Origin: Neckera pumila
Taxonomy: Eukaryota; Streptophyta; Bryopsida; Hypnales; Neckeraceae
NCBI GenBank assembly: GCA_963969595.1
Contig: OZ018411.1
Coordinates: 28,841,445 to 28,905,444, forward strand
Length of the DNA: 64,000 nt
Reading direction: 5' to 3'
Of the stretch, positions 46,108-57,153 are shown piece after piece (the stretch's first letter is position 1; each line of letters starts with the position of its first letter). The notes beneath the pieces are model-generated. The model was not told where the DNA came from and ran no database searches. It worked only from the letters and a program-made list of their open reading frames with translations. Both the position numbers and the translations under genes were made by a program.

Positions 46108-49100
46108 TCCTAAAATGTTGCACAAGTCAAAACATGGCGGATGAATGAATTTTGAAATTACTATAGAAATGATGAAGAATGCACCTATTGCTACATAAAT
46201 CAAGATTATTTTTGGCAAAGTACCTTGGTGATAGGTCCAGTCCTTTCAAGGTCAATCCAAAAGGACAAAAACCAATGACCCTAGAAATCAACCTTTTTGA
46301 TACCGTGTGAATCATTTGCTTAAAAAAACCCAATAGCAATCATTGGAGGTCAAACTATTGTTCCCTTTTCACACAAAATTCCAAAGATAAACATCTGCAC
46401 TTCTATCTTACATAGAAGGATTCTCTACCATCTATGAAACACTTAGTGTCCACAACGTCCTTCTAGGGTTAAAGGATATCGAGCAAAGCTAGTATACAAG
46501 CGTAGAGCGGGGAAGTTTGAGCGGGGAAGCACAATTTGTGGATTTTTTTCTTTTAGTGCAAAAAAATGATAATTTTGTATGGAATATTTGAAAATATAAT
46601 GATTTTGTTGGCCTCATAATTAGGACCCTATAATTGTGGATCTAAGACCGTGGATGTAAACCTAACATTTTAGGCTTGAGACCTATAATTGTAGGTCCAT
46701 CACCCTGAATCTGTAACTGAAAACGTAAGACTGTGTGGAATAAGGTAATTTGTAAATGTGGACTATAGAAGTTTTGGAACTAGTCTTCTGTTGATATATT
46801 CTAAAACAGATTTCTACATGCAAGCAATTCTTAGAAATGAAATGGCAAGAAATGATACATCAAATTCCAAAACCTCAATTTGAATTGCACACGAATTTAA
46901 GTCCGTGGAAATTTAAAGAGTCATGAATATGGCTAGGATTCCTAGGATTCTATTTTGTAAAAAGGAAAGGTCTTCTACAATAATTTAACTTTTAATGAGT
47001 GCTTCAGCATTTTGTTAAGGGAATGATTTCCACAATATCTAAAGGGATGATCTCCACAATCACCAATCCATCCTTCAAGGGTTAGAATGATGAAATGTGC
47101 CACATATTAAATTTTGTAATACCAACAAATAGATGCTTGAGTTCAAGCAAAGTTTAATTCCAATATGCTTACACAAGTACATAAAATTGATATATGAAAT
47201 CAAACAAGACTCTTTTAACATCATAATGGTGGAATATTATATAATAGACACAATGACAAGGAAGTCATAAAGGAAATTAAACTATATTTATTTTTATTTT
47301 TAAAACACATCTTAAGCATCTCTCAGAGAATCTTATCAATTCCATAAATATAAAGCATCTAAATACACTGTGCAATGAAGTTTTTGTTTTGAAATTATTT
47401 AAAAGTAATTGACAAGTCAATTATTAATATTAAACCAACTCATGTTTGTTGTTGAATATTTTTTAGTATATATAATAAATTAAATATTTTAATTAAATAT
47501 GTAAAAATCAATCATTTCTACTTCCTACAATGCCTTCAATTTTCAAGTGGATTACATTTGGTTATCATAGCCAAAAATTCTTTATAGGTTGGCCTCAATT
47601 TTATTCTCCATTCACTTTAGCTCACTTTCTAAGTTCTAGGTTTGTTCAACCTTTGAAAACATTTTTAAGTTTCTAAACCAAATCCTCTACATTCTCATTT
47701 ACCCATCCAAATACATCAATGGCCATGTAAATAAATAATCAATGTCAGCTTAATTAACAAAGTTAAGATTAAAAGCCATTCTAATGAAATTCTTTTCATC
47801 ATCCTTACTTCCGCCAAGATGACTTGGAGTAGTCAACATCCTCTATAAGGAAATAGACATGAACATCAGTTCTAAAAAAACAATTACTTTCATCTAATAG
47901 AAAGTATTATTACAAAAAATCATGTAATAGAAAGTAATTGTTTCATCTATTCAACTCTAAATGAATACTTGTTGGCACCAATAAGTATTGTTTGAGCTAC
48001 AAAGATACCAAATTTTCATAAAACAAAAATTTAGCTCTCTAAAATAGGACTTGTAATCACTAGAACCCTAAAATAGTATCCATTAGCATTCACAGTTATC
48101 TTGAAGGAAACCCCAAAAACTCAAAAAAATATAAAACAGTCACTTTTAGTGTCTTCTTTATGAAATTTTTTCTTGTTCTAGCACTCTAGAGTCTAACTTT
48201 AACTTGAATTAGAGACCAAAAAATCCATTAATATGTATTAAATAATCAAAATTGATAATAAATTGAAAATAAGATTGCTTGTCCCTGACCTTTCAAGGAA
48301 GGTAAAGTGCCCATATTGACAAGCTACCTTGAGAGGCAACAACATTGGGAAAAGATTGAATAGATTTATATATAAATATATATAATTCAAGGAATAAATA
48401 TTCCAATCATCCATAAGGATTCCTATTGGTTCAAAAAAGTTTTACAAAATAGATATGGCATTGAAGTACAAAAATTTCAAGAACCAATATATTTTACCCT
48501 TAAATACTAATGTTGCAAGAGAAGATGTTGCAAGCGCCAAATAATGATCCTATAAGACTTGGAACCAACAACATTTTTTAAGAAAATTAAAAAAATATAT
48601 ATATATTTAATTCAAAAATAAATTGTTGTTGGATCATGAGCTTCACAAAAAACTTGTCCATGTTGACAAAGTCCCTATGAGGCTTGGAATCCTTCAACAT
48701 TTTTTTCAAAAATATATATACAAAATATATAAAAAAATTCAATTTTTAAAACTTGTTGTAGAAATCTAGGACTTTGGAGAGCCTATCAATATCAATAGAG
48801 TTCTTAAAGGGCCCAAAGTCCTACAATAATTTTTGAAAAAAATAAAATAAAATTACACATATTTCTAAAAGATAAAATTGTAGCTTAGGGCTTGTAGGAT
48901 TAATGTAGACATCATCTTTATGAGTCTTTGAAAACAACTACAACTTTCATAAATAATAGTTTGTTTTATGTTTTATTTATTTATTTATTGAAAACAACAC
49001 TTACACTTTTATAAGGGAAAACTCTCATTGGCATTCCTCCTAGAGAGTGTGACAATGTTGGTATGTATCCTCCTTGCATTGATGTCTTGGTTGCAACTTG

Positions 49101-49430
49101 GGATGTTCTGAGGGCTATTATCTTATAACAAATTTGGTCCCCTAGATGCAAATTATTCATCACTGCATTCACTGATGAAACTATCAACCCCAATAGAATC
49201 TGCTTCTTTGCTTGGAATGATACAATTTGAGTGAGAATAGTTAGGAAAAATCACATTCTTAGCTTCATTGATGAATGTGGTGATGACCATCATGCCATCA
49301 TTTAAATTAAATTTATCAATACCTAGTGTCAAACAAGGTATTCTACACTAATAAGCTTTACACTCTAGGCAAAAATTCTCTCCTCCTGGCTTTTTTTTCT
49401 TTTCTCTTTTTTTTTTTCTTTTTTTTTCCT
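46108..49430. other. AT-rich intergenic DNA
   Basis: No gene or clear transposon is seen in this stretch of about 3.3 kb. The longest frames are short and lack family resemblance. A region near 46120-46440 resembles 5200-5380 (for example AACATCTGCACTT and CATTGGAGGTCAAACTATT), so part of the flank of the TTAA copy at 4130 is itself repeated next to the copy at 45218. Confidence 0.45.
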
Positions 49431-49437
49431 TTGTGAA

Positions 49438-49647
49438 AGTTGCAGATATACCCAAGCCCCTATAAGAATAGGTTCAGTGCCAAACGGGTGCCTGAGGGCC
49501 TAGAGGCGCAGAAGTAGATTTCTAAAAATTCTTTTTAAAGGTTAATTTTCAAGATTATATAGTTGTTTTCCTAAAACCACTACAACCTTTAGGGCCTTAA
49601 AGTGTAATTGCCATTGTTTCTTTCTTTTTTGAAACAAACCGTGAGAT
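49438..49647. repeat. Left arm of a host palindrome split by a TTAA element
   Basis: Inverted copies of this arm lie at about 50667-50880. The exact words TAAAACCACTACAACCTTTA, GTAATTGCCATTGTTTCTTT and TTTTGAAACAAAC in this arm have reverse complements in the other. At its outer end it carries CAAGCCCCTATAAGAATAGG, mirrored by CCTATTCCTATGGGGGCTTG. Confidence 0.8.
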
Positions 49648-50581
49648 TTAATCCCTAAAGGACCAAACGGCGTTTTTTTGGCAACATAGCGATTTTGGGC
49701 AGCTCACTACAGACGGAAATTTTATTGTTTATCTTTGAAAATTTCACACAATGTGTGTCCAAGGAATAGCTTTAAGGCCCAAAAATTATCAAAACTTTTG
49801 ACTACATGGTTAAAAAGTTATTGGATGATATGTCATTTTCAATGGTTGGCGGGCAGCTCAAAAAAGTTCTGAAAAATGACTTTTAAAAAAAATAAAAATA
49901 TAAAATTGGTTCTTTAGATCTATATACATAGATAAAGCTTTGAATTATTCCATTTTGATTTATGAAATGAAAATTATGAGGTGTTCTAATTTGCAGGCAG
50001 TGATGGATTTTCTACTCTAAAATAAACTTTGAAGTCGTTTATTTAACTCAATTTTTAATATTTTTTGAAAAAAATAAATGCATAGGATGTATATTGTTTA
50101 TTGCAACATTACAACCATTGGAATTGACATTTTTCAATTCCATAATTAAATTCTTAACAATTTTGTGTTTTGAATCATTCTCTACTTCTTTCTACTTAAT
50201 ATTTTTTCCCTATATGTTGTATAATTCCAAATGATCTGAAATTTTTCAAGAATGTAGCCAATTTGCTTTGAAGAATGAATCCAAGGAGTAACCACCATTT
50301 TGGGCATCTTTTCATTTAAATGTGACCTTGTGAAGTGCAGCTGCCCGGTTTTTCGTTGGGCCCAAAAATAGATTTTTGTCAATTCAAATGCTAATATCTT
50401 GCAATCCGAATGGTGGAAAATTCTGAAATTTTTTCCACATATTCTCAAACAAGTTTACTACATGATCCTACAGTTACATGTTTCAAAAAATGTTTTTTAT
50501 CTAAAATTTGGTACTTGTATTAGAAATGGCAATTTTGGAGTGTTTTTGGTGAAAACATAGTCTCTGACCTATAGGGGTTAA
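49648..50581 (+). mobile_element. TTAA-type (piggyBac-like) MITE, subfamily B
   Basis: TTAA at 49648-49651 is followed by TCCCTAAAGGACCAAACGG. The right end reads GACCTATAGGGGTTAA. Length is 934 bp. The interior shows TTTTGGCAACATAGCGATTT, CCATTGGAATTGACATTTTT and GTGAAAACATAGTCTCTGAC. It sits at the centre of a palindromic host sequence. Confidence 0.75.
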
Positions 50582-50666
50582 AGGAAAAAAAGAATAGAGC
50601 TCAGTCTGATTTTCTAGGATGGCACATTAGAAAATCAAATTGAGCTCTATTCTTTTTTTCCTTTAA
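50578..50666. repeat. Small perfect hairpin bounded by TTAA
   Basis: TTAAAGGAAAAAAAGAATAG at the left is the exact reverse complement of the right end, and the pairing continues through AGAGCTCA and GATTTTCTA (arms of about 38 bp, loop about 13). Both outer ends read TTAA. It lies between the TTAA element and the right host arm. Confidence 0.8.
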
Positions 50667-51130
50667 ATCTCACCGTTTGTTTCAAAAAAGAAAGAAACAA
50701 TGGCAATTACACTTTAAGGCCCTAAAGGTTGTAGTGGTTTTAGGAAAACAACTAAATAATCTTGAAAATTAACCTCCAAAAAGAATTTTTGGAAAACTAC
50801 AGCTGCACCTCTAGGCCTTTGGGCACCCATTCAGTACTGAACCTATTCCTATGGGGGCTTGGATGCAGCTGCATAAAAAATAAAAAATAGTTGGGTTTTC
50901 TTTGGAAAGTTGCAGCTGCATTCCAGCCCCCATAGGGATAGTTTTGGTACCAAATAAGTGCCCACGGGCCTAAAGGTGCAGCTGCAACTTTCAAAAAATA
51001 ATAAAAAAAACAAAAAAATAATTTATTTTTTATTTTTTATAGTTTATTTTTTTTTTTTAGAGCCGTTTGGCACCAAAACTATTCCTATGGAGGCTTGGGT
51101 AGAGCTGTAACTTAAGTTTTTCTTTTCTTG
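50667..51130. repeat. Right host arm and array of inverted units
   Basis: The part to about 50880 is the mirror of 49438-49647. Further units follow: one in direct orientation at about 50905-50990 (AAAGTTGCAGCTGCATTCCA, CCCCCATAGGGATAG) and one inverted at about 51058-51115 (ACTATTCCTATGGAGGCTTG). Together they form alternating inverted copies of a unit of about 90 bp. Confidence 0.7.
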
Positions 51131-52519
51131 AGACCTCTTCAACACCAACGGTATTCTTAGGGGACTCGGATACATATGCAACTTTCAAAAGATAAAAAAA
51201 AGTTTTCATTTTTAAGGTTGCATTTGTACTTGGGAATTTCTAGAGACCTTGTCAAAGCTAACACTATTTGCAGGGACTCTTGGGTGCAATTTTTAACTTT
51301 ACCAAAAAAATTGTTTAAAGCAATCTTCTTTTTCAAAAAGCTGTAGTCTGGTGACTGGTCCGTATGTAGACATTATGAATGCTGACAGGGTTTCTACATA
51401 TATACATATTTATAATCCAAAAAATTGAAAAAAAATTGAATTTTGCAATTGCATTTTCAGTCTTTAGGGTTGTGTTAAAAAATTTGATTAAAAAAAAAAA
51501 ATATTAAATTTTTTAGAAATATCTTTTGGAGAATTACTTATTGACAAATTATTTACAAGGAATTGCAATAAGAATTAGAAAGAAGCTTATTACTATAAAA
51601 AAATATTGGAGGTTTACAATGATATAAGGGTACATTTTGGTGCGACATTATTATACATAAAAAAAGATTAGTTTTATTTGATCAATAGTATTTGAAATCT
51701 TTTAGGGGATCTGATATAAGTAATTGGTATTGGGTTGGAATAGTGAATATGCAAAGAAAAAAATGAAATTATTATTATTTTTTATTTTTATTTTGAGCTA
51801 AATTTTAGTAGTGGGCTACTTGTTAAGAATGCCTATTGGTGCAAATTGGAGTGCAATGCACCAATGACAACATCTAAAAGTCTAAGTAATTGCATATGTT
51901 TCCATTTAATTTAAATTAACGAAAAATTGTTTGGAATGGTACAAAAATGGATCTATCACTTGCAATAGAGCTTTAGTGCCAAAAGCGTAGTTATATAGTC
52001 ATGTCCAATAATCTTATAAACTGCTTATTGTGCCATTTAAAGAATTTTACATAATATTGTATACAATTGCCATTTTTTGTCTTGTGTAGGTAACATTCAA
52101 TTTTACACAATTCCAATCAAACATAATAATTCTCAATTTTTCAAATCAAAACTCCATTTTAGATAAATTATTTGATTTGTTTTGTTTAATATTCATGGTT
52201 TTATTATTTTATATGATAATTGATTGAAATACATTGGTGATTAATTGTTTGAAATTGGTTTGCATAGATATTTAGGAAACATCCATATTTACATATTTCC
52301 TTCAATAAGCATCTCCAAACTTGATTCATAGGATGCATTGTATCAAATTATGAGGAATGCTAAAATTTTAAGAATTCAGCAAGCGTTTGGCTAAGAAGTG
52401 CAATTGTCACAATGAAAGGAATCTATGAGCCACTTACTTAGGACATATTCAAAAAAATGCTTGATTTAATAGATGGATTTTAATTATCTATATATAATAT
52501 AAATGCCATTTCAAATTAT
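51131..52519. other. AT-rich intergenic DNA
   Basis: No gene, RNA or repeat end was recognised here. Confidence 0.5.
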
Positions 52520-52790
52520 ACTTGTATAGCCGTGTGCCATTGCCACAATATAATAAAATATTCTAGTAAATGCAATATTTTAATTTTCTAATTTATAAAA
52601 AAATTAAAATTCAATATCTTTTCAAAGTCAAAACGCCACAAAACAAAGTCTGTGCACCTCTCCTGGTAGGGAGCTTTTTTCATAGTACCAAGAATGCAAC
52701 TAGGGGACATACAACTCTAGAGATCTCTATGTAACCAACAAAACAACAAACTAAATAAAACACAAATTAAACCTCATATAAGGATATGCT
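52520..52790. repeat. Dispersed repeat family C, copy 3
   Basis: It contains GTGTGCCATTGCCACA, ACGCCACAAAACAAAGTCTG, GTGCACCTCTCCT and ACCAAGAATGC in the order seen at 17880-18475 and 55740-56045, then an AACAAAAC-type run. Confidence 0.65.
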
Positions 52791-54000
52791 TTTAATATTT
52801 GTTGCTATACATGTCATTTAGCACACACAATTGACAAATCTATAGACTTCTCTCTTTCATCTTCATCTACTAGATTTTAGTCTTCATCAAAATAGCAAGT
52901 AAACTTATTCCTCACAAAATGTAACACAGTAGAGGCCATGACTTGTGTAAACTTAATTATTTAGGTTTTAGTACGAAGGCTTATATAATCAATGCTTGTT
53001 TTTATCTCATTGATTCTAATTTAAACAAAGGTATATTTATACTTCCATTGTGTGACAAGCTCAATATGAACAATGCAAATGACATAGAAGATTGAAATAG
53101 TGAAATTATATTATTGAAAATATTTTGGTTTCACATCCACTCAAATGAAATGCACCTATTTCTTGCACGGTTTTAGGTCCTCAATCCTCATGGTCATAGG
53201 TCTTCATTTTTTTAAAATCTAAGAATTTGAAAAAAAAATACTCAAAATCCTCATTCTATGCTCTACATGGCTTTTTTTCTGGCTTTTTGGTGCCAGATTG
53301 CACCAGAAAAAATAATCTAGCTAAAAAATGGTAAGAAAAATGGCAAAAAACTTGGATGAAATCGCCAAAAAAAATTCAAATTAAAAAAAATAACTAGATG
53401 AAATCGCCAGATTGTGGATGAAAACCGAATTATAGACATGTGATATGTATATTTTCTATCTGATATGGATGAATGTTTAAAATTGAAACACCACTGCAAA
53501 ATTTTATATCGCCACTATGGCACTTCTTAAAAAATGAAAAAAAAAGCCCTGATGCTCTACGCTCATGCGGCAGCAATCCCCAAAGGATATCTATGTCAAC
53601 AAATTGTGCACTCCATGACCTCAGGGACTAATGTTATCTTCTAAAAGTAACCCTCTCTGGCGCGCAAGGCTACAGCTGAAGATACCCTCTTCGTACTGTC
53701 TTTTTGCACAGCTGCTAAATGCTAATTTATCTCTCTTTGGCTCAGCTCGTACAACTTCTTATAATACTTCACCAGTTCATCAAGACCCAATTTTGTTGTA
53801 CTTTACTGTAGAGTACACTAGAAAATTTATCTACCAAGCTTTTCAAATTGGCGTACCAAGGGATGTTTTCACAAGGTGGCATTGCCACACCTTTTTCTTT
53901 CCATTATCAATCTTCAGAGAACAGGGACTTGGCACTCTCTCATTGGTTCTCCTTGGCTTGCGGAGGTCTCATTCTCTAAAGATTGAGAATGTGGATTATT
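52791..54000. other. AT-rich intergenic DNA, weak coding-like patch
   Basis: No gene is recognised. A 123-codon frame at 53631-54002 (plus) lies in more balanced sequence but has no recognisable domain. The stretch 53300-53550 is poly-A/T-rich. Confidence 0.4.
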
Positions 54001-54285
54001 AAGGTAACTGCACCTTAAATCGCACAGTTAAGCAATTCAGCATGGTTTTCACTATTATATTGAAAAAAAATTGTGGGGTCCCATTGGTAGTCAAAACGGG
54101 ATTCTAAATTCTCTTAGAATGCATTCTTTGGACACTGTGTGAATAAACTATGAATTTCCAAAGTGCTGAAAATAGGTGTATCTAAAAGCAATCATAGAGT
54201 TATATGGAAAACAGGAGTACATTTTAGGCAAGAATATCCAGTGTGCGCTTTTAGGAACCGTGCGATTTCAGGTGTAGTTACCTTA
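54001..54285. mobile_element. MITE of about 285 bp, TA-flanked, family unknown
   Basis: The left terminus AAGGTAACTGCACCTTAAAT plus CGCACAGTT is mirrored by AACCGTGCGATTTCAGGTGT then AGTTACCT at the right. TA (TTA) lies on each side. It has no coding capacity. It abuts the left terminus of the larger element that starts at 54286. Confidence 0.7.
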
Positions 54286-54897
54286 GGGGTTGGCACACCC
54301 TCTTTGAGAATGAAACTTTTGTGAAGAATGAGAAGTTGTGGAGAGAAAAGAGGAGCCAATGAGAAGTGACACCCCTCATAAAGAAGGTGTGGTCAACACC
54401 CCTTTTTGTTGTGTGGAGAGTGGAAAATGGAGAATGGTCTATAGAATTACCTACTTCATTTGGATTGGGTAATTTCTCAGTGATCCAATCAAATAGGCTT
54501 GAGTAATTCACATCGCAACATGTAAATGTTTATATGGCCTTCGTCTATTTTATTTCTTGGCACTGGTTTGACTTTTGTGAGTCCAAGTAGAGAAGAAGAA
54601 GGGTAATTCTAGTCTCATGGACTTAAATGGTGTATTCCATCTTTGATGCCTTGGTTAAGAGGTCAACCTTGTAACAAAGAATCGACATGTTTTTTCTCCC
54701 AAGAAATTCTCAAGTCTCCATATGACAACAAGGTTGTTATCCCCCCCCCTTCCCCTACAATAGTTGGGTGGACTATGGTGGTAAGCCCCCCGTAACCAAT
54801 GCTTGGGTTTGAACTCATGACCACCTACCAGTGTGCCAAGGCCAAAGTCACTAAGCCAAGGGCGTAGGTACCCGTCTGAGTATATTATAATGGCCCC

Positions 54898-55172
54898 ACA
54901 TTAAAAGAGATTTGAGGGTATTAGAAGGGCTATTTCAAGCCCGTTCCCAATGCTGTTCCGATTCTGTGAACAGTCGGTACGGGCTATCAGAATTTAAAAC
55001 AATAAAAAAAAAAAAAAAAATAATTGCCCAAAATATCATTCTAAGCAATTTTTTTTTTCAAAAATGATGTGGCACTGTCTTGACTACATCAGGCAGCAGC
55101 TCTCCTGCGTTCCCGCAGTTCAAGAACGCAGGATAACTCGCGGGCCCTTGGAGGCCTCAAATCTCTTCTAAT
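54898..55172. mobile_element. Small MITE (family D), copy 2, inside the left arm
   Basis: The ends read CATTAAAAGAGATTTGAGG and CCTCAAATCTCTTCTAATG. The interior GATTCTGTGAACAGTCGGTA / CGGGCTATCAGAA is the reverse of the copy at 19684-19931. The corresponding site in the right arm (near 57858) lacks it, so it inserted after the arms formed. Confidence 0.75.
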
Positions 55173-55678
55173 GTTAAATTTTAGCATGTTGTCTACTACC
55201 TGGTGGAACTTAGATGATAAAATTCATATGATTTGTGAAGTAAATATTCTTTATATCATAGTCACTACCAAAATCTCTAAGTAATATTTTTTTCAATAAA
55301 ATCGGATGGGATTAACAATGAGGTTAATAAACACATTAGCTTTCACCGAATATATATTTTAATTCAAACGGTGCTTGAGTTCTACAGCAATGCTGAACTA
55401 AGCAAAAATTGAACTAAATGGGCAACAAATAAAATTTAAAAAAAAATTGAAATACGTATTTTTAAATGTAAAAGCCAAAAGATAGACAAACTTTTGTTGT
55501 ATAATTTCTAAGAATATAATTCAATAAAGGAAAAAAAAAAAAAGTGAAATAAATTAAAAGAAAAATTGGTAGAGTAAAAACAAATAACTAAATAAAAATA
55601 AAATAATGATTCCAAAATTGTATATAAAATTCTTCACCAATTTTTTCAAATCATTTTACATCATCAAAAGTTCCTATT

Positions 55679-55702
55679 ATATATATATATATATATATAT
55701 AT
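55679..55702. repeat. (AT)n microsatellite
   Basis: This is an uninterrupted AT dinucleotide run of about twelve units. Confidence 0.9.
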
Positions 55703-56045
55703 AACTCTCGGTTCCACTCCCAGTTCCACTCCCAGAAGCAAGAACGCCACCAAAATTAAAGTAAAAGCAATTTCTAACTCTCGGTTCCACTCCCAGTAGC
55801 AAGAACGCCACCAAAATCAAAATAAAAGTAATTTTCTAATTTTTTAATCAATAAATACTTTGAAATTCAATAACTTTTGCACCACCGCTCCAGACGCCAC
55901 AAAACCAAGCCGGTGCACCCCTCCTCGGCGAGAGCTTTCCGACGATACCAAGCACGCGGCCGGGGGATGCACGGTCAGGAAGTTGTCCATGCTACAAACA
56001 AAACAAAACAAACAAACAAACAAACAAACAACCTCATTTAAGGTA
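55703..56045. repeat. Dispersed repeat family C, copy 4, with a small tandem start
   Basis: ACTCTCGGTTCCACTCCCAG and AGCAAGAACGCCACCAAAAT occur twice at 55703-55815. Then the family C cassette follows (CACCACCGCTCCAGACGCCA, GGTGCACCCCTCCTCGGCGA, AGAGCTTTCC, TACCAAGCAC), ending in an AAAC run and CCTCATTTAAGGTA. Confidence 0.7.
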
Positions 56046-56075
56046 TTGATATATATACACACACACACTGAGTGA

Positions 56076-56348
56076 ATGTGTTGCCTCAATGATGAGGATA
56101 AAGAAACCATCAAAAATTATGTTGAAGAATCACATGGATTCCTCAACGTCATTGGCATGATGGACGGTACTTATGTTATATTTGCTACAAAACCTAGCTA
56201 TCAAGGTGAACAATATTTCAATAGAATAAGTTATTACTCCATTTCATGTATGATTGTCAACAACTACAATTGTAGTATAACACATCTTCATGTAGGCTTC
56301 CATGGCTTCGCCCATGATAGTCTTTTTTTTGTTAACTTACAAGTATAG
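56076..56348 (+). pseudogene. PIF/Harbinger transposase fragment (DDE_4), plus-strand copy
   Basis: This 90-codon frame covers part of the DDE domain: FLNVIGMMDGTYV carries the first catalytic Asp, then YFNRISYYSISCMIVN (the Y-N-R-K/I-x-Y-S block of PIF/Harbinger transposases) and the HVGFHGFAHDSLFF block with the second Asp (usual form G-x-P-G-S-x-H-D-S-R). The HTH-like N-terminus and the final Glu region are absent. It is one arm of a palindrome whose other arm is at 56476-56745. Confidence 0.75.
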
Positions 56349-56745
56349 CTAAAACATGCCAATTTCTTCAAAGGAGAAAAATACTTACTAACAGAAACTA
56401 GGTACCCTCTTTTTTCTATTACTCTGAAGATTGAGAGTGGGGAGAATAAGGACAAAGTGATGGAAGTGAGAGGAAACCTAGTGTTTGTTAGTAAGTATTC
56501 ATTCCTTTGAAGAAATTGCCATGTTTAGCTATACTTGGGAGTTCACAAAAACACGACTATCATAGACAGAGCCAGGGAAGCCTACATGGAGATGTGTTAT
56601 TCTATAGTTGTGGTCGTTGACAATCATACATGAAATGGAATACTGACTTATTCTATTGAAATATTATTCACCTTGATGGCTAGGTTTTGTAGCAAGTATA
56701 ATACTGTCTATCATGCCAATGACGTTGGGGAATCTATGTGAGTCT
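56130..56745. repeat. Palindrome formed by two transposase fragments
   Basis: Arms 56130-56402 and 56476-56745 are inverted copies, about 85-90% alike by eye (TTTCATGTATGATTGTCAAC, AATTTCTTCAAAGGA and ATACTTACTAACA are shared). The spacer is about 75 bp. Differences are spread over the whole length, so the duplication is not very recent. Confidence 0.85.
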
Positions 56746-57153
56746 GCAATAGAGCATTTGATGGGAGCAACACTCTAGATTCTTTTCGAGTGATAGAATA
56801 GTAGACACAACGTGTTTTGTGAATTTTAAAAGAACGCTTGTGGAAATATGTAATGTTTTTGCAATATTTGCTTGAGACTCTCCGTTTTTGCAAGCTCCAA
56901 ATTTGAATAAAACCACTAAAAATTGCATCCGTGGCTCAAATTTAAGAATGAAGCTAGCATTGGAGAAGATGTTGTGGTCTTTGGTCATGTTCCATATTCT
57001 TGCAAATGTTGCGGGTGACAACAAAAATCTTGCTTTGAACCTTGTAGATTTCAAACAAAGTATATTGTTTGCCATATATAATGAATTTACTTTTGCATGA
57101 TGTCTCTCAAAAAAGCATTGTTGTGATAAGATACAATTGTAAATTGTGGACAT
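56476..57153 (-). pseudogene. PIF/Harbinger transposase, minus-strand copy with N-terminus
   Basis: Frame 56734-57153 gives the N-terminal part. It includes SPATFARIWNMTKDH and an HTH-like ANIAKTLHISTSVLLKF preceded by LVVLFKFGACKNGES, matching the order in PIF/Harbinger proteins. It continues, out of frame or with stops, into the DDE part (56476-56733), which carries VIGMIDS, FNRISQYSISCMIVN and GFPGSVYDSRVF. A TAA interrupts after HQGE. The plus-strand copy has lost the canonical GSV.DSRVF wording, so this arm is the better template. Confidence 0.75.
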
